Positions 22,034 through 41,871 are shown, numbered from the stretch's first letter. The stretch is 64,000 nucleotides of DNA from Streptococcus uberis (GCF_000785785.1 NZ_JRQN01000006.1:40905-104904); one strand, 5' to 3'. The notes: generated by a model not told the origin, from the sequence alone. Numbers and translations are program-made.

Positions 22034-22060
22034 GCCTAAAATCTCGTTTAGTTACAATCC
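22028..22060 (-). promoter_or_regulatory. Ribonucleic antiterminator (RAT) site
   Basis: The minus strand begins GGATTGTAACTAAACGAG and ends TTTTAGGCAAGACC, the layout of LicT/SacT-type RAT sites (GGATTGTTACTG...GGCAAAACC). It overlaps the start of the leader terminator by six bases, so binding of LacT and the terminator exclude each other. Confidence 0.88.
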
Positions 22061-22079
22061 ACTCTATTAACTTGACTAA

Positions 22080-22108
22080 ATTATACAACAAAAACAAACT
22101 ATTGTAAA
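22080..22108 (-). promoter_or_regulatory. lacTFEG promoter
   Basis: TTTACA (22103-22108), 17-base spacer, TATAAT (22080-22085) on the minus strand. The -35 box overlaps a cre-like site, so CcpA would compete with RNA polymerase. Confidence 0.8.
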
Positions 22109-22116
22109 CCCTTTCA
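22103..22116 (-). promoter_or_regulatory. cre-like CcpA site at the lacTFEG promoter
   Basis: TGAAAGGGTTTACA matches TGWAANCGNTNWCA at 13 of 14 positions and covers the -35 box. Confidence 0.7.
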
Positions 22117-22124
22117 AACTTTTT

Positions 22125-23033
22125 TTACAAAATAGTTATTTCATATGAATAACTTGCGACTTTACGATTTTGTATGTAGGGCTCTAAGAATTGCATGTTT
22201 TGTTTTTCTTCAAAATAATCACTCTCCGTTTCTGATGTTGACATGCCACACCATGGTTCAAGAGCAATAAAGGGGCCTTTATTAGCAGTCGACCAAAGAA
22301 TCAGATTTGGAAAATCAAGGAGATTAAGTGATAATCCTTTTTGGTGATTTTTTGATTTCAAACTTACAGTTTTTGATGCCAATTGATCAAGTACGATGGT
22401 ATCATCTTTAAATAGGGAATAATCTAGGTTTAGTTTATTATCCCCAGCTAAAAATGGTTGTCTATCTGCACTATCGACGAGACCTGTCTCTGCAATAACT
22501 GTTGCACTGGTGCAGTTTTCTCGTTCAGAAAACTCTAGGTAATAATCCTCATAGTGTTCATTATCAACTAATGGACAATTAAAGGCTGGATGAGCACCAA
22601 TTGTAAAAGGCATATCATATACTGTCTCTAAATTTTTAAGCTGATAAGCTACAGTGATCGTTTTTTCAATTAATGTATATACCGTTGATAATTCAAAATG
22701 ATAAGGATAATTATGATACATGTCGTCTGTACTAACTAAAGTAAAAGCAACTTGATTATCAGATAGTTTTTCACCAATAAAAGGTAATTTTCGAACTAAA
22801 CCATGTCTAGGCATTTCACCTTCTTTCAAAGAAGCAGCATTTGCACCATACAGCGTTTTATTGTGACGGAGACTCCCACAAATAGGAAAGAGTACTGGAG
22901 CCTGACCATTCCAGTATTTCGCATCCCCTTGCCACAAGTATTCAAGACCATCTTTATCCTTTATCGAACTTAATTCGCCACCTATTTCTTTAAATGACAG
23001 CCTCAAGTCATCGTTTTTGAGTTCTAATGCCAT
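22125..23033 (-). CDS. lacX: Aldose 1-epimerase family protein (LacX type)
   Basis: A 302-residue cytoplasmic protein of the galactose mutarotase-like fold. The segment YDMPFTIGAHPAFNCPL carries the histidine expected at the sugar site, with a second active-site region in FPNLILWSTANKGPFIALEPWCG. LacX is a common companion of lac operons in lactococci and streptococci; it may interconvert anomers of galactose-6-phosphate or a related sugar phosphate, but this has not been settled. It starts 12 bases after lacD, and its end abuts the lacTFEG promoter with no terminator between. Confidence 0.85.
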   Translation of the reverse strand: MALELKNDDLRLSFKEIGGELSSIKDKDGLEYLWQGDAKYWNGQAPVLFPICGSLRHNKTLYGANAASLKEGEMPRHGLVRKLPFIGEKLSDNQVAFTLVSTDDMYHNYPYHFELSTVYTLIEKTITVAYQLKNLETVYDMPFTIGAHPAFNCPLVDNEHYEDYYLEFSERENCTSATVIAETGLVDSADRQPFLAGDNKLNLDYSLFKDDTIVLDQLASKTVSLKSKNHQKGLSLNLLDFPNLILWSTANKGPFIALEPWCGMSTSETESDYFEEKQNMQFLEPYIQNRKVASYSYEITIL

Positions 23034-23044
23034 CTGTATCCCTT

Positions 23045-24021
23045 TTATACTTTCTCAGCCCACGAACTTGCTGTTTTTTCAAGGACTTTGTTGAGCTCAT
23101 TAATGTTTTTGAACCCTTCTGTGCGGAGCCACTGGCGTGCCGCTTCTTCTCCCTGTTCGATGTAGACTGGGACAGACCCTGACCAGGTTGCACGGCCACA
23201 AAGAACACCGTTGAATTTTGCTCCCGATTCTGCCGCAAAGACTAAAGTTTTTTGGAATAGCTCTGCTGTTACCCCAGCGCTGAGGTAGATATATGGCAAG
23301 TGACTGGCAGCTTCTTGCTCTCTGAAGGCCTCCGCAGCTTCTTCTTTGCTGAAAACAACTTCTCCTTGCGCGAATCCTTCGACATAGGTCATGTTGACCG
23401 GCACTTCGACTTTGAGCACGTCCACACCAAAGCGCTCATCAGAGAAGACTTTCATGGCACCATTAACTTTGTGCGCTTTAACTTTGGCAAAGGCAATACT
23501 TGAATTGTCTGAAATCTTTTCATCATAAGTCAGAATTTCAAGGAAAAATGGGATATCCTCGGCTTTACATTCTGATCCAATCCGTTCGATGTAAGCTTTT
23601 TTTTGTAAGTTGATTGCTTCGTCGCCATCAACATCATAGTAAAGTAAAAATTTAACAGCATCTGCCCCTGCTTCTTTGAGGCGTTTTGCTGACCACTCCA
23701 CTAAGCAATCTGGTAAGCGGCTAGTCGTTGTCGCATCATATCCTGTTTTTTCATAGGCAAGAAGGAGGCCAGCAGTATCAGCTTTCACTTTTGTGGCTGG
23801 TAGCCATATTCTGGGTCAAGTAGAATAGATGAGGCGTAAGGTGTTAATTCTTCAGATACCATTACTTTTAATGCTTCTATTTGCTCAACACTAGGTTCTT
23901 GCGTTTGATGGGCTGCCATCATCCGTTTTAAGGCACCACGTTGATCAAAAGCTAGTGCTGAAATAATCCCATCTTTACTTAATTGCTCCATAAACTTACG
24001 TTTGTTTTTTGTTAATGTCAT
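23045..24021 (-). CDS. lacD: Tagatose-1,6-bisphosphate aldolase, frame broken by a missing base
   Basis: Splits tagatose-1,6-bisphosphate into dihydroxyacetone phosphate and glyceraldehyde-3-phosphate, the last step of the tagatose pathway. The frame breaks near 23804: one part ends [11 protein letters not shown]; adding one base gives [29 protein letters not shown], running on to a total of 325 residues. The Schiff-base lysine is probably that in [11 protein letters not shown]. The start overlaps the end of lacC. The stretch of about 23050-23720 is visibly richer in G+C (two 60-base rows at about 52%) than neighbouring lacC (one row at about 32%), which suggests recombination or stronger codon bias. 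Confidence 0.93.
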
Positions 24022-24955
24022 TTGTTACCTCTTCTACTGTGATCTGACTATATAATGTGTCATAGTTGGCCATGTTAATATGGCCTGTCATGGCTTCTTG
24101 AGCATTCAACATGCCTAGTACATTTGCTTTTTTGAGTAAACTCAAATCATCGTCATTGACTGATAAGCCCCAGGCAATCCCTGCCACTGTGGAATCTCCA
24201 GAACCAACTGGATTGATAACCTCAATTTTAGGGATAGTCACTCTGTAAAACTGGTCATTATGCTTAGCGAAAGCCCCTTTGGAACCTAAGGAAACGATAA
24301 TCCATTCAATCCCATCAAAAAGACTATCTCTTAAGACATCCTTTAATTGGTCATTACTATTTTCAATTGTCTGACCTAATAAACCTTCTAATTCCTCAAG
24401 ATTAGGTTTGATTACAGTTGGTTTGTTTTGCCCTGTTAATACTGTCATTAAAGGAGCACCTGAACAATCCAGAACAACTTGTTTCTGGTGACGATTTGCC
24501 CAATCAAGGACATGTTGATAATAACTATCTTCTAAACCTTTTGGTAAGCTTCCTGAAATGGTAATAACCTCAGAGCTGTCTCCTACTAACTTCAAATGGT
24601 CAAGAAAGCCATTGGCTTCATCAGAGCTAATTGTCGGACCTGCTTCTAAAATTTCTGTTTGTAGACCTTCATGTAAGATAGCAATGCAATTTCTGGTCTC
24701 GCCAGCAATCTGATAAAAGTGATTGTTTATCTCAGACTGATCCAATTGCTCTGTTAAATACTGTCCTAACCTGCCACCTATAAAACCAGTAGCTAAAAGG
24801 TCTTGACCAGCTTCTTTGAGAACGCGACTGACATTTAAACCTTTACCACCAGCAGTTTTACTTGTTTGTGCCACTCTGTTCACTGTATCCAGACGAAAGC
24901 TTTCTAAAGGATAGGAAATATCAATGGAGGGATTGAGTGTTATTGTTAAAATCAT
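23996..24955 (-). CDS. lacC: Tagatose-6-phosphate kinase
   Basis: A PfkB-family sugar kinase that makes tagatose-1,6-bisphosphate from tagatose-6-phosphate and ATP. The substrate motif [15 protein letters not shown] is near residue 37, and the catalytic-base motif [16 protein letters not shown] is near residue 250. I take the ATG at 24953-24955 ([15 protein letters not shown], 319 residues), the usual family start, rather than the one 12 codons upstream inside lacB. It follows lacB by eight bases and overlaps lacD by 26 bases, so all are one operon. Confidence 0.95.
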   Translation of the reverse strand: MILTITLNPSIDISYPLESFRLDTVNRVAQTSKTAGGKGLNVSRVLKEAGQDLLATGFIGGRLGQYLTEQLDQSEINNHFYQIAGETRNCIAILHEGLQTEILEAGPTISSDEANGFLDHLKLVGDSSEVITISGSLPKGLEDSYYQHVLDWANRHQKQVVLDCSGAPLMTVLTGQNKPTVIKPNLEELEGLLGQTIENSNDQLKDVLRDSLFDGIEWIIVSLGSKGAFAKHNDQFYRVTIPKIEVINPVGSGDSTVAGIAWGLSVNDDDLSLLKKANVLGMLNAQEAMTGHINMANYDTLYSQITVEEVTNDINKKQT

Positions 24956-24963
24956 AATTACTC

Positions 24964-25479
24964 CTAGTCGTGATACTCTCCTCGATCCCATTTCTCAAGA
25001 AATTCATTAAAGAAATCAGGATCGTCTTGATCAGCATTATGTGATTCAAGATGAGCAATTTTGGCAATAAGCTTTTTGTTTTCTTCTGTTTCTTTATACT
25101 CAGCATTAATAAAAGCTTCGATAATATCACACATTAACAGTTCGCCCGTTATTTTCCCACCAAAACCAATAACATTAGCATTTAATTCTTCCTTAGCATA
25201 TAATGCACTGGTCATATCACGAACGAGTGCTGAGCGAATCCCTGGTACTTTATTAACAGCATTGTTAATCCCAACACCAGTTCCACAAATACAAACACCT
25301 AAATCTGCTTGACCACTTGCTACTGCTTCACCAACACGCTTCCCAAAAATAGGATAATGTGTCCTTGTATGGTCATATGTTCCAAAATCTAGAACTTCAT
25401 AACCTTTTGATTTCAAAAAATCTGATACTGCCATTTTTTCATTTGTGACGATGTGATCACATCCAATTGCAATTTTCAT
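24964..25479 (-). CDS. lacB: Galactose-6-phosphate isomerase subunit LacB
   Basis: With LacA it forms the isomerase that turns galactose-6-phosphate into tagatose-6-phosphate. It belongs to the RpiB/LacAB family: start [26 protein letters not shown], and the active loop [26 protein letters not shown] with its cysteine. At 171 residues it has normal length. It lies between lacA (15 bases before it) and lacC. Confidence 0.96.
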   Translation of the reverse strand: MKIAIGCDHIVTNEKMAVSDFLKSKGYEVLDFGTYDHTRTHYPIFGKRVGEAVASGQADLGVCICGTGVGINNAVNKVPGIRSALVRDMTSALYAKEELNANVIGFGGKITGELLMCDIIEAFINAEYKETEENKKLIAKIAHLESHNADQDDPDFFNEFLEKWDRGEYHD

Positions 25480-25494
25480 ATTATCTCCTTATCC

Positions 25495-25920
25495 TTAAGC
25501 CATTTTATTCAACATATCAACACGAATTTGATGACGGCCACCATCATATTTTCCTGTTACAAACCCTTTAACAATATTTTTTGCTAGTAGGTCACCTACA
25601 ATTTCTGAACCCATTGTAATCATCCGTGCATTATTATGACCACGTGTCATGTAAGCTGAACGCTCATCAGAAACTTCGGCTGCCACCATACCTTTTACCT
25701 TAGTAGCAACTATAAATGGACCTGCTCCATAAGCATCAATCATAATACCAAGATTGTCTTCGCTAGCTTTTACAGCATTGGCAATAGCTATGGTATTGTC
25801 AATAAAGTCTTTTTCTAAATCAGTCACATCAGTTACAGTGTAACCTTGTTCAACCAGATATTCTTTGATAATTTCTTTTAAATCATTCCCCTGTGCATCA
25901 GCACCTAAAATAATAGTCAT
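25495..25920 (-). CDS. lacA: Galactose-6-phosphate isomerase subunit LacA
   Basis: The partner of LacB in the isomerase. The family pattern is present ([47 protein letters not shown]) without the cysteine loop of LacB, as is usual for the A subunit. I take the ATG at 25918-25920 (141 residues), behind a GGAGT site; the longer open frame to 25998 runs through the promoter. It is the first gene of lacABCD-lacX. Confidence 0.96.
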   Translation of the reverse strand: MTIILGADAQGNDLKEIIKEYLVEQGYTVTDVTDLEKDFIDNTIAIANAVKASEDNLGIMIDAYGAGPFIVATKVKGMVAAEVSDERSAYMTRGHNNARMITMGSEIVGDLLAKNIVKGFVTGKYDGGRHQIRVDMLNKMA

Positions 25921-25950
25921 ATTTAACTCCTTCCAAATACAAAACAAACT

Positions 25951-26040
25951 TTTGTTTGTTTTTGTTTTTACAAATAAATAATACAACAAAACAAACATAT
26001 AGTCAACTCAATTATGTTTGTTTTTGTTTGTAAAACAAAC
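25951..26040 (-). promoter_or_regulatory. LacR-like operator repeats at lacA
   Basis: The perfect inverted repeat AAAACAAACATA (25988-25999, inside the promoter spacer) and TATGTTTGTTTT (26013-26024, just upstream of the -35 box) brackets the -35 region. More copies of TTTGTTTGTTTTTGTTT-like sequence lie at 25951-25967 and 26015-26040. A near copy of the half-site sits in the spacer of the promoter divergent from lacR, so LacR is the likely binder. Confidence 0.65.
25978..26006 (-). promoter_or_regulatory. lacABCDX promoter
   Basis: TTGACT (26001-26006), 17-base spacer, TATTAT (25978-25983) on the minus strand, 58 bases before lacA. Confidence 0.75.
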
Positions 26041-26071
26041 TAGCGAGAATTACATACTATTCTCGTTAGTT
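26037..26071 (-). terminator. Probable terminator after the giant exoglycosidase gene
   Basis: CTAGCGAGAAT (26040-26050) pairs with ATTCTCGTTAG (26059-26069), one G-U; on the minus strand it is followed by a loose T-rich run (TTTGTTTT). It would partly isolate the lacA operon. Confidence 0.5.
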
Positions 26072-26152
26072 GTTCTGCTAGACTAAAACTGTTTAAAGCC
26101 ACTCTTTTTGTAAAGATCCATAGATTACATACTAATGTTGATAGTTATCTGA

Positions 26153-36121
<9,969 letters not shown>

Positions 36122-37570
36122 TTATTTTAATTTAGCTGAATAAATATTATTCCGTTTTTTCATTTGCTTAGCATACCAGAAGAAGAGGCCAAGATAAATA
36201 CCCAAGAAGATAAGCAAACTAAAGATTGCTGCCAGTTGACCTGTTGTGGCTTGGCCAATCATATAACCAAAAATCTTTTCCATAGGACCTTCTAAAGTAG
36301 AATGTGTAATCAAGGCATTGGCAGAAGCACCTGCTGGGAAAGCCCCAACTTTTTTAGCAAGTTCTGTAGCAAATGGTGCAATCATTGTTCCTGATAGTAA
36401 GAAAAGCGGCAACAAGAGTGATCCAAAGATAATCATTCTTAGTAAACGACCTCTTGTTACGATTAATAATGCTGGTGTCATCCCCATTGCAATAATTCCA
36501 GCAAGTGGTAAAATTCCGTTCCCAACTTTTGATAGCAATATGGCTTCAATTAACATAATCGGAGCAAGAATATTAGCACAAGCCCAAATTTCTGCTCTAC
36601 CAGCAATGAATGGCCAGTCTAAACCGATATTAAAACGTCTACCATTCATTTTAGAATTAGCAAAGTTAGTAATCCCTTGTGACAAAGGTTCTACTGCTGC
36701 AATAAACCAAGACCCGATTAATGAAAAGAGCTCCAAGCAGGCACCTGCTGTAAAACCTAGTTCAAACCAGTGTTTAACGGAAGCAACTTTCAAATGGGGA
36801 TCCCCCATAATGCCGATGACAAAACCTAATACCATCCCAATAAAGAATTTTGATCCCCAAAAACCGATTTTCTTATTTAATTTTGCAGCATCAAAATCAT
36901 ATTTATCTAGACCTGGGAAGACCTTATCAAAAATTTTATCTAGTACCATAATGATTGGATTCATCATGTAATTCATATGAGTTGAAGTCATTGGTGAATT
37001 AGGACCTGTACCTAATAAGTCATCAAATGTTGGTTTCATTAAATCAGAATTGATAATTTTTAAAACACCAACGATAACAACAGCAATTGTTGCAATAATT
37101 ATAGATAAAACAATCGGAATATGATTCCTTCCAGCATACCACATGATTAATAAGCCTGTAATAGATAAATGCCAAATATCGAAGATATCAACATCAAGGG
37201 TATCTGTTTTATTCATGATAATCATGATAATATTTACAGCTAGCATAATAACCAAGAAGTAAAGCGTATAGGGTGAACCCCAAGTAATTGTAGCAAGAGG
37301 CGCCCAGCCAACATCAATGATGTTTAAACTAATACCAGTGTTTTTAACAAATGCTTGAAGCGATTCTGAAAAGGCCCCTGTTAAAATGCCAATAATTGCA
37401 CCAATTCCAGTTAATGCGATAGCTAATTTAATACCACCTTCTAAAGCCTTTGTGAATTTCACTTTAAAAGCCATTGCTAGACCAGTCATAACTATCAACA
37501 TGACTGGACCTGAACCCAATTTGATAATTGGTTTGAAGAAAATATTAATAAAATCTAAGAATGCTTGCAT
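36122..37570 (-). CDS. Galactitol-type PTS EIIC (probable galactose uptake)
   Basis: A 482-residue membrane permease of the PTS galactitol (Gat) family, with around ten hydrophobic segments and family motifs such as GLDWPFIAGRAEIWACANILAPIMLIEAILL. Together with the EIIA and EIIB just upstream it forms a complete Gat-type system. Its place beside lacR, the beta-galactosidase-bearing giant gene and the tagatose genes indicates galactose as substrate, delivered inside as galactose-6-phosphate; galactitol itself is less likely because no dehydrogenase gene is present. Substrate is inferred. Confidence 0.9.
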   Translation of the reverse strand: MQAFLDFINIFFKPIIKLGSGPVMLIVMTGLAMAFKVKFTKALEGGIKLAIALTGIGAIIGILTGAFSESLQAFVKNTGISLNIIDVGWAPLATITWGSPYTLYFLVIMLAVNIIMIIMNKTDTLDVDIFDIWHLSITGLLIMWYAGRNHIPIVLSIIIATIAVVIVGVLKIINSDLMKPTFDDLLGTGPNSPMTSTHMNYMMNPIIMVLDKIFDKVFPGLDKYDFDAAKLNKKIGFWGSKFFIGMVLGFVIGIMGDPHLKVASVKHWFELGFTAGACLELFSLIGSWFIAAVEPLSQGITNFANSKMNGRRFNIGLDWPFIAGRAEIWACANILAPIMLIEAILLSKVGNGILPLAGIIAMGMTPALLIVTRGRLLRMIIFGSLLLPLFLLSGTMIAPFATELAKKVGAFPAGASANALITHSTLEGPMEKIFGYMIGQATTGQLAAIFSLLIFLGIYLGLFFWYAKQMKKRNNIYSAKLK

Positions 37571-37582
37571 TATTTTTCCCCT

Positions 37583-37888
37583 TTATTTAAGATCACTAGC
37601 TTTAATCACGCGTTCAAGTTCAGCAAAAACGGGCTCGCTCATAACTGGAATACGATATAAAATTGGCCCTGCTTCAACTGTTGGAATCGGCATATTAAAT
37701 CCAAGAGTTGTTTTGGCAATTGGGGCAAAGATATCGTACTTAGAGACCATTTCTTCTGTAATATCTTTTACCATTACAGCATCACATGTTACGTTATAAC
37801 CGCGTTCTGATAGTTGTGTTTCGATGGCATCTTTGATTTGGTGACTTGAATTAACACCTGCACCACATGCTGCTAAAATTTTAATCAT
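37583..37888 (-). CDS. Galactitol-type PTS EIIB
   Basis: A 101-residue cytoplasmic phosphocarrier of the lactose/galactitol EIIB superfamily. The phosphorylated cysteine is Cys8 in MIKILAACGAGVNSSHQI, followed by the usual P-loop-like turn. It takes phosphate from the EIIA encoded just upstream and gives it to the sugar carried by EIIC. It overlaps the EIIA gene by eight bases and precedes EIIC by 12. Confidence 0.93.
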   Translation of the reverse strand: MIKILAACGAGVNSSHQIKDAIETQLSERGYNVTCDAVMVKDITEEMVSKYDIFAPIAKTTLGFNMPIPTVEAGPILYRIPVMSEPVFAELERVIKASDLK

Positions 37889-38354
37889 ATTCTAAAACTC
37901 CTTTTGCTTCTAAAAATTCACTTATTTTTTCGACGTTGTTACCGAGCTCAGTTAACTGCTCTAAATTACCCTTTGTGACAAAGAATGTAATCAGGTTAGA
38001 TAGAATTGTTGTCTGACCATCATTTTTATTATTGACAATAAAAAAGAAATGTTGGACAAAACAATCTTCTTCAGGGTTTATCATATGTTTGACAGTTATC
38101 GGCATATTATTTTGCACATAAACCACTTGATTTGACAGACAATATTTAGTTTCAGTATGCGGTATCGCTGCAAACAAAATGGGACTCCCATCTTTATAAT
38201 CAATTTTTAAACCTGTTGGGAATTCCTTTTCTCTAACTTTGATAGCTTCCTGATAATCAGGTTTCACCAATTTCAAAGCAAGCAGTTGTTGTGACACGAC
38301 ATCAAATAATTCCTCAAGACTACTAGCCTCAGTAAAAAGTACGTTTGCTTTCAT
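37881..38354 (-). CDS. PTS EIIA (mannitol/fructose/galactitol type)
   Basis: A 157-residue EIIA of the PTS_EIIA_2 family. The phosphorylated histidine lies in ILFAAIPHTETKYC, with the later segment DCFVQHFFFIVNNKN typical of the fold. I use the ATG at 38352-38354, six bases after AGGAGG, although a neighbouring in-frame ATG at 38355-38357 is closer to it. It is the first gene of the Gat-type PTS operon, driven by a promoter with a LacR-like half-site and a cre-like site. Confidence 0.92.
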   Translation of the reverse strand: MKANVLFTEASSLEELFDVVSQQLLALKLVKPDYQEAIKVREKEFPTGLKIDYKDGSPILFAAIPHTETKYCLSNQVVYVQNNMPITVKHMINPEEDCFVQHFFFIVNNKNDGQTTILSNLITFFVTKGNLEQLTELGNNVEKISEFLEAKGVLEYD

Positions 38355-38410
38355 CATATCCCTCCTTTCATATGATCTAACAAAACATCCATTTTTGTTT
38401 ATTTTTGCGA

Positions 38411-38424
38411 AGTAATCGCTTACA
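38411..38424 (-). promoter_or_regulatory. cre-like CcpA site at the PTS operon
   Basis: AGTAATCGCTTACA matches TGWAANCGNTNWCA at 13 of 14 positions and lies just downstream of the -10 box, over the expected transcription start. Confidence 0.7.
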
Positions 38425-38429
38425 AAAAC

Positions 38430-38458
38430 ATTATAATCTAAAAACAATCATAAATCAA
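38430..38458 (-). promoter_or_regulatory. Gat-type PTS promoter with LacR-like half-site
   Basis: TTGATT (38453-38458), 17-base spacer, TATAAT (38430-38435) on the minus strand. The spacer contains AAAACAATCATA (38441-38452), 10 of 12 identical to the repeat in the lacA promoter spacer and in the same place. Confidence 0.72.
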
Positions 38459-38504
38459 CACTTTTTAAAAAATAATGTTTTTTTTTGTTTGTTTGTGGTT
38501 TTTA

Positions 38505-38533
38505 TTGATTTATTTATAGCTTTATGCTATGAT
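38505..38533 (+). promoter_or_regulatory. lacR promoter
   Basis: TTGATT (38505-38510), 17-base spacer, TATGAT (38528-38533). T-rich repeats of TTTGTTTG type lie just upstream at 38478-38497 and may be shared operator sequence. Confidence 0.7.
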
Positions 38534-38565
38534 AAACAAAGAATATTAAGAAAGGAGGGCTAGAG

Positions 38566-39333
38566 ATGTTAAAAAGAGAAAGATTGCTAAAAATTGTTGA
38601 AAAAGTTAATAGTAAAGGAATTATCACTGTAAGTGAAATTATTGATGACTTACATATTTCAGACATGACAGCTAGACGTGATTTAGATGAGTTGGAAAAG
38701 GCTGGAAAACTCATCCGAATTCATGGTGGTGCACAAAGTATTGCTAGTCCCTCAAAAACAGAAAAATCAAATACTGAGAAACTAACTGTACAAACTAAAG
38801 AGAAAAAAGAAGTTGCCGCCTATGCTAGTCGCTTTGTTAACGACGGCGAAACTATTTTCATTGGCCCAGGAACAACATTAGAATTCTTCGCAGAAGAACT
38901 ATTAGCACGTCATATTCGTATCATTACAAATAGTCTACCTGTTTTTAAAATCTTAGAAAAAAGTAAAACTGTTGATTTAATTCTCATTGGGGGAGAGTAT
39001 CGTGAAATAACTGGTGCATTTGTTGGTCGCATTGCTAGTCAAGCAATTGACTCCTTAAAGTTTTCAAAAACTTTTATTAGTTGTAATGGTATTTTTGAAA
39101 ATGACATTGCTACCTATAACGAATCTGAAGGTGATATCCAAAAATTAGCCTTGACTAATGCTATGGAAAAATTTTTACTGGTCGATAGTCAAAAATTTAA
39201 CAATTATGATTTTTCAATCTTCTATCACCTTGATCAAATTAGTAAGATTATCACTGATTCCACAATCACAGCTCAAGTTAAAAATGATTACAGTCAGCTA
39301 ACTGAACTCATCGTGGCCGATAAAATGAATTAA
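38566..39333 (+). CDS. lacR: DeoR-family repressor of the lactose/galactose genes
   Basis: A 255-residue DeoR-type regulator. The N-terminal helix-turn-helix reads LLKIVEKVNSKGIITVSEIIDDLHISDMTARRDLDELEKAGKLIRIHGGA; the sugar phosphate-sensing domain follows (GETIFIGPGTTLEFFAEEL, ITNSLPVF, FVGRIASQAI). LacR proteins of streptococci respond to tagatose-6-phosphate and repress tagatose pathway genes. It is divergent from the Gat-type PTS and about 12 kb from lacA, and both promoters carry similar T/A-rich repeats. An AAAGGAGGG ribosome site precedes the start. Confidence 0.92.
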   Translation: MLKRERLLKIVEKVNSKGIITVSEIIDDLHISDMTARRDLDELEKAGKLIRIHGGAQSIASPSKTEKSNTEKLTVQTKEKKEVAAYASRFVNDGETIFIGPGTTLEFFAEELLARHIRIITNSLPVFKILEKSKTVDLILIGGEYREITGAFVGRIASQAIDSLKFSKTFISCNGIFENDIATYNESEGDIQKLALTNAMEKFLLVDSQKFNNYDFSIFYHLDQISKIITDSTITAQVKNDYSQLTELIVADKMN

Positions 39334-39435
39334 GAACAAAAAACGAACATCGTAGATTTCTACTCTGTTCGTTTTTTAGTTAAGCTTAGTGAGGATCACA
39401 ACTTTCTAAGTGTGCTTCCTTGTTAGTCAGTTGAT

Positions 39436-39630
39436 TTACTCTAGCTTATAAGATGTTCCTTTTAAAGCTTGTTTTAAAGAGAAATATAGAGGTTTGCCTG
39501 TTACTTGGGCAGTGCTATTCTCCAAATCAACAAGGACGGCTTTAACACCTCCTACAGCTGATAATTTTTTTGTGACTGTATCGGCGCACCCCTGACACTT
39601 CATTCCTGTAATACGATAAGTTTTTTCCAT
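39436..39630 (-). CDS. copZ: Copper chaperone
   Basis: A 64-residue heavy-metal-associated protein that carries Cu(I) in the cytoplasm and hands it to CopY or CopA. The metal site is MKCQGCAD (CxxC), and the fold pattern EKTYRITGM...KLSAVGGVKAVLVDLENSTAQVTGK is complete. I start at the ATG at 39628-39630 behind AAGGAGTT. It follows copA by ten bases and is the last gene of copY-copA-copZ. Confidence 0.92.
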   Translation of the reverse strand: MEKTYRITGMKCQGCADTVTKKLSAVGGVKAVLVDLENSTAQVTGKPLYFSLKQALKGTSYKLE

Positions 39631-39640
39631 GATAACTCCT

Positions 39641-41871
39641 TTATTTAATAATTTTGAGACGTAACGCATTTAAAACAACAGAAACTGAACTAAAGCTCAT
39701 TGCTAATCCTGCTAACATTGGGTTCAGCAAGGGGCCGCCAAAGAGATGTAAGACACCCATCGCAACCGGAATCATTAAGATATTATAGAAAAAGGCCCAA
39801 AATAGATTTTCTTTAACAATTTTCAAGGTCAACTGGCTAAGCTATTGGCTTTTATTAAATCCATCAGTTGTGGTTTCATTAGGATAATATCTGCCGACTC
39901 TATAGCAATATCAGTTCCTGAACCCATTGAAATCCCTATATTAGCTAAGGCTAAAGCTGGCGCATCATTAATTCCATCACCAACCATCGCAACTTTTTTT
40001 CCAATTGCTTGCAAACTAGCTATCACTCCAGCTTTTTTGTCTGGCAAAACTTGACTATAAACTGTTTCGATACCAACTTCATCGGCAATTGCTTGTGCCG
40101 TTTTATCCTGATCACCTGTTAACAAAATGGTTTCGATACCAAGTTTCTTCAGTTTAGCAATTGTCTCTTTGCTATCCTCTTTTAATGGATCTGCCACTAA
40201 AAATAGTGCCTGTAATTCAGCATTTTTAACAAAATACAGAACCGTTTCATAGCCTTCCAAATGGTCAACTTGTCTGTCAACCTCTTGACTAATTAGAACC
40301 CCACTTTGACCTAATAAGTCTCGATTACCAACTAACAGTTGCTGACCAGCAACATCCCCTTCAACACCTAAACCAGTTAAACTGTTGAAGTTCGTTAATG
40401 GTAATAAGTCTAACTCTTTTTCTTTAGCTTTTTTGACAATAGCTTGCGCTAAGGGATGTTCAGAATTCTGTTCTAAAGAGGCTAAGTCTTGCAGCAATTG
40501 CTCATCACTAGAGTGACTAAAATTAATGATTTGAGTTAATTTGGGTTTGCCCTGTGTAATCGTTCCAGTCTTATCAAAAACCATGGTATCCATTTTTTGT
40601 AATTCTTCTAAGTATTCACCACTTTTAAATAGAATTCCATTTTCGGCAGCTCGTCCAGATCCAACCATAATAGCTGTTGGGGTTGCTAAACCAAGAGCAC
40701 AAGGACATGCAATAATCATTACTGATATAGCAGCAGTTAGGGCAAAGCTTACACTCTCTTTCATTATCACTAGCCAAAAAAGTCCAGTCAACAGAGATAA
40801 TACAATGACAATCGGAACAAAGACCCCTGAAACCTTATCAGCAATTTTAGCAATCGGTGCTTTCTTTTCTTGAGCTCCCTCTACTAAGGCAATAATCTGA
40901 GCAAGGAAAGTCTCCTCACCAACATGACTGGTTTTAATCGTAATACTACCTTGGCCATTTATGGTCCCGGTATAGACCTGGCTACCTGGGCCTTTCTCTA
41001 AGGGCACACTTTCACCCGTCAGCATTGACTCATCAATGTAAGACTTTCCATCAATAACTTGCCCATCAACCGCTACTTTTTCACCAGGCTTAACCAGTAC
41101 AATATCACCACTTTTAACAGCTTCAATTGGCAATACAAGCTGTTTGCCATCTTTTATTACTGTTACCTGCTTAACTTTAAGAGCCATTAATTTTTCGATA
41201 GCCTTAGAGGTTGCTTGTTTGGATCTATTTTCAAAATAATTACCCAAGGTAATCAAAGTTAAGATAACCACTACTGATTCAAAATAAAGAGCATGGACAG
41301 TATGATTCTGACCGACTAAAATTTGTCCTAACGAATACAAACTGTAAAGCAAAGCAAAACTCGTCGCAAGGGCGACTAAACTATCCATATTGGGACTTTT
41401 CTTTGCTAAAGCGCGGAAGCCATTACTATAAAAATGCCAAGAAACGACCAGAACCGGAAGCGTTAAAATGAACTGAGCCAAGGCAAAAATGAGTGGGGAA
41501 TGCATTGGTGAAATGATGTCCGGTAACCAAAGTCCTATCATTGATCCCATTGACAAATAAAGAATGGGAAGGGTAAATAAAGCTGACGTTAGAAAAGCAC
41601 GCCATTGATCTTTTAAAGTGATTCTTTGCCAATCTTTTTGAGACTGTTGAACATTCATGGGATCATACAGACTTGCTTGATAACCTGCCGCTGAAACGGC
41701 AGTCTCAATGACTTGTGACTCTAGCTCTCCTGCGTGTGTTATCGTCAGCTTTTCTGTTGTTAAATTAACAACAGCAGTCTCAACTTCTGGTACTTTTTGA
41801 ACTGCTTTTTCAACAGCAATAGCACAAGAGGCACAGGTCATACCACCGATTAAATAAACTTTTTTTGTCAC
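39641..41871 (-). CDS. copA: Copper-exporting P1B-type ATPase, frame broken by a missing base
   Basis: Pumps Cu(I) out of the cell. The N-terminal metal domain has MTCASC; the membrane metal site is CPC in [14 protein letters not shown]; the phosphorylated Asp is in [12 protein letters not shown]; the hinge is [11 protein letters not shown]. The frame stops early at LIKANSLAS (39829-39831); adding one base near 39838 gives [20 protein letters not shown] and the last two helices, 743 residues in all, the normal length. The break removes the final transmembrane pair if real. It overlaps copY by four bases. Confidence 0.92.

Noticed and set aside
25921..25998. Longer LacA reading from 25998
   Set aside because: It would read through the -10 box and operator; the ATG at 25918-25920 with GGAGT gives the conserved start.
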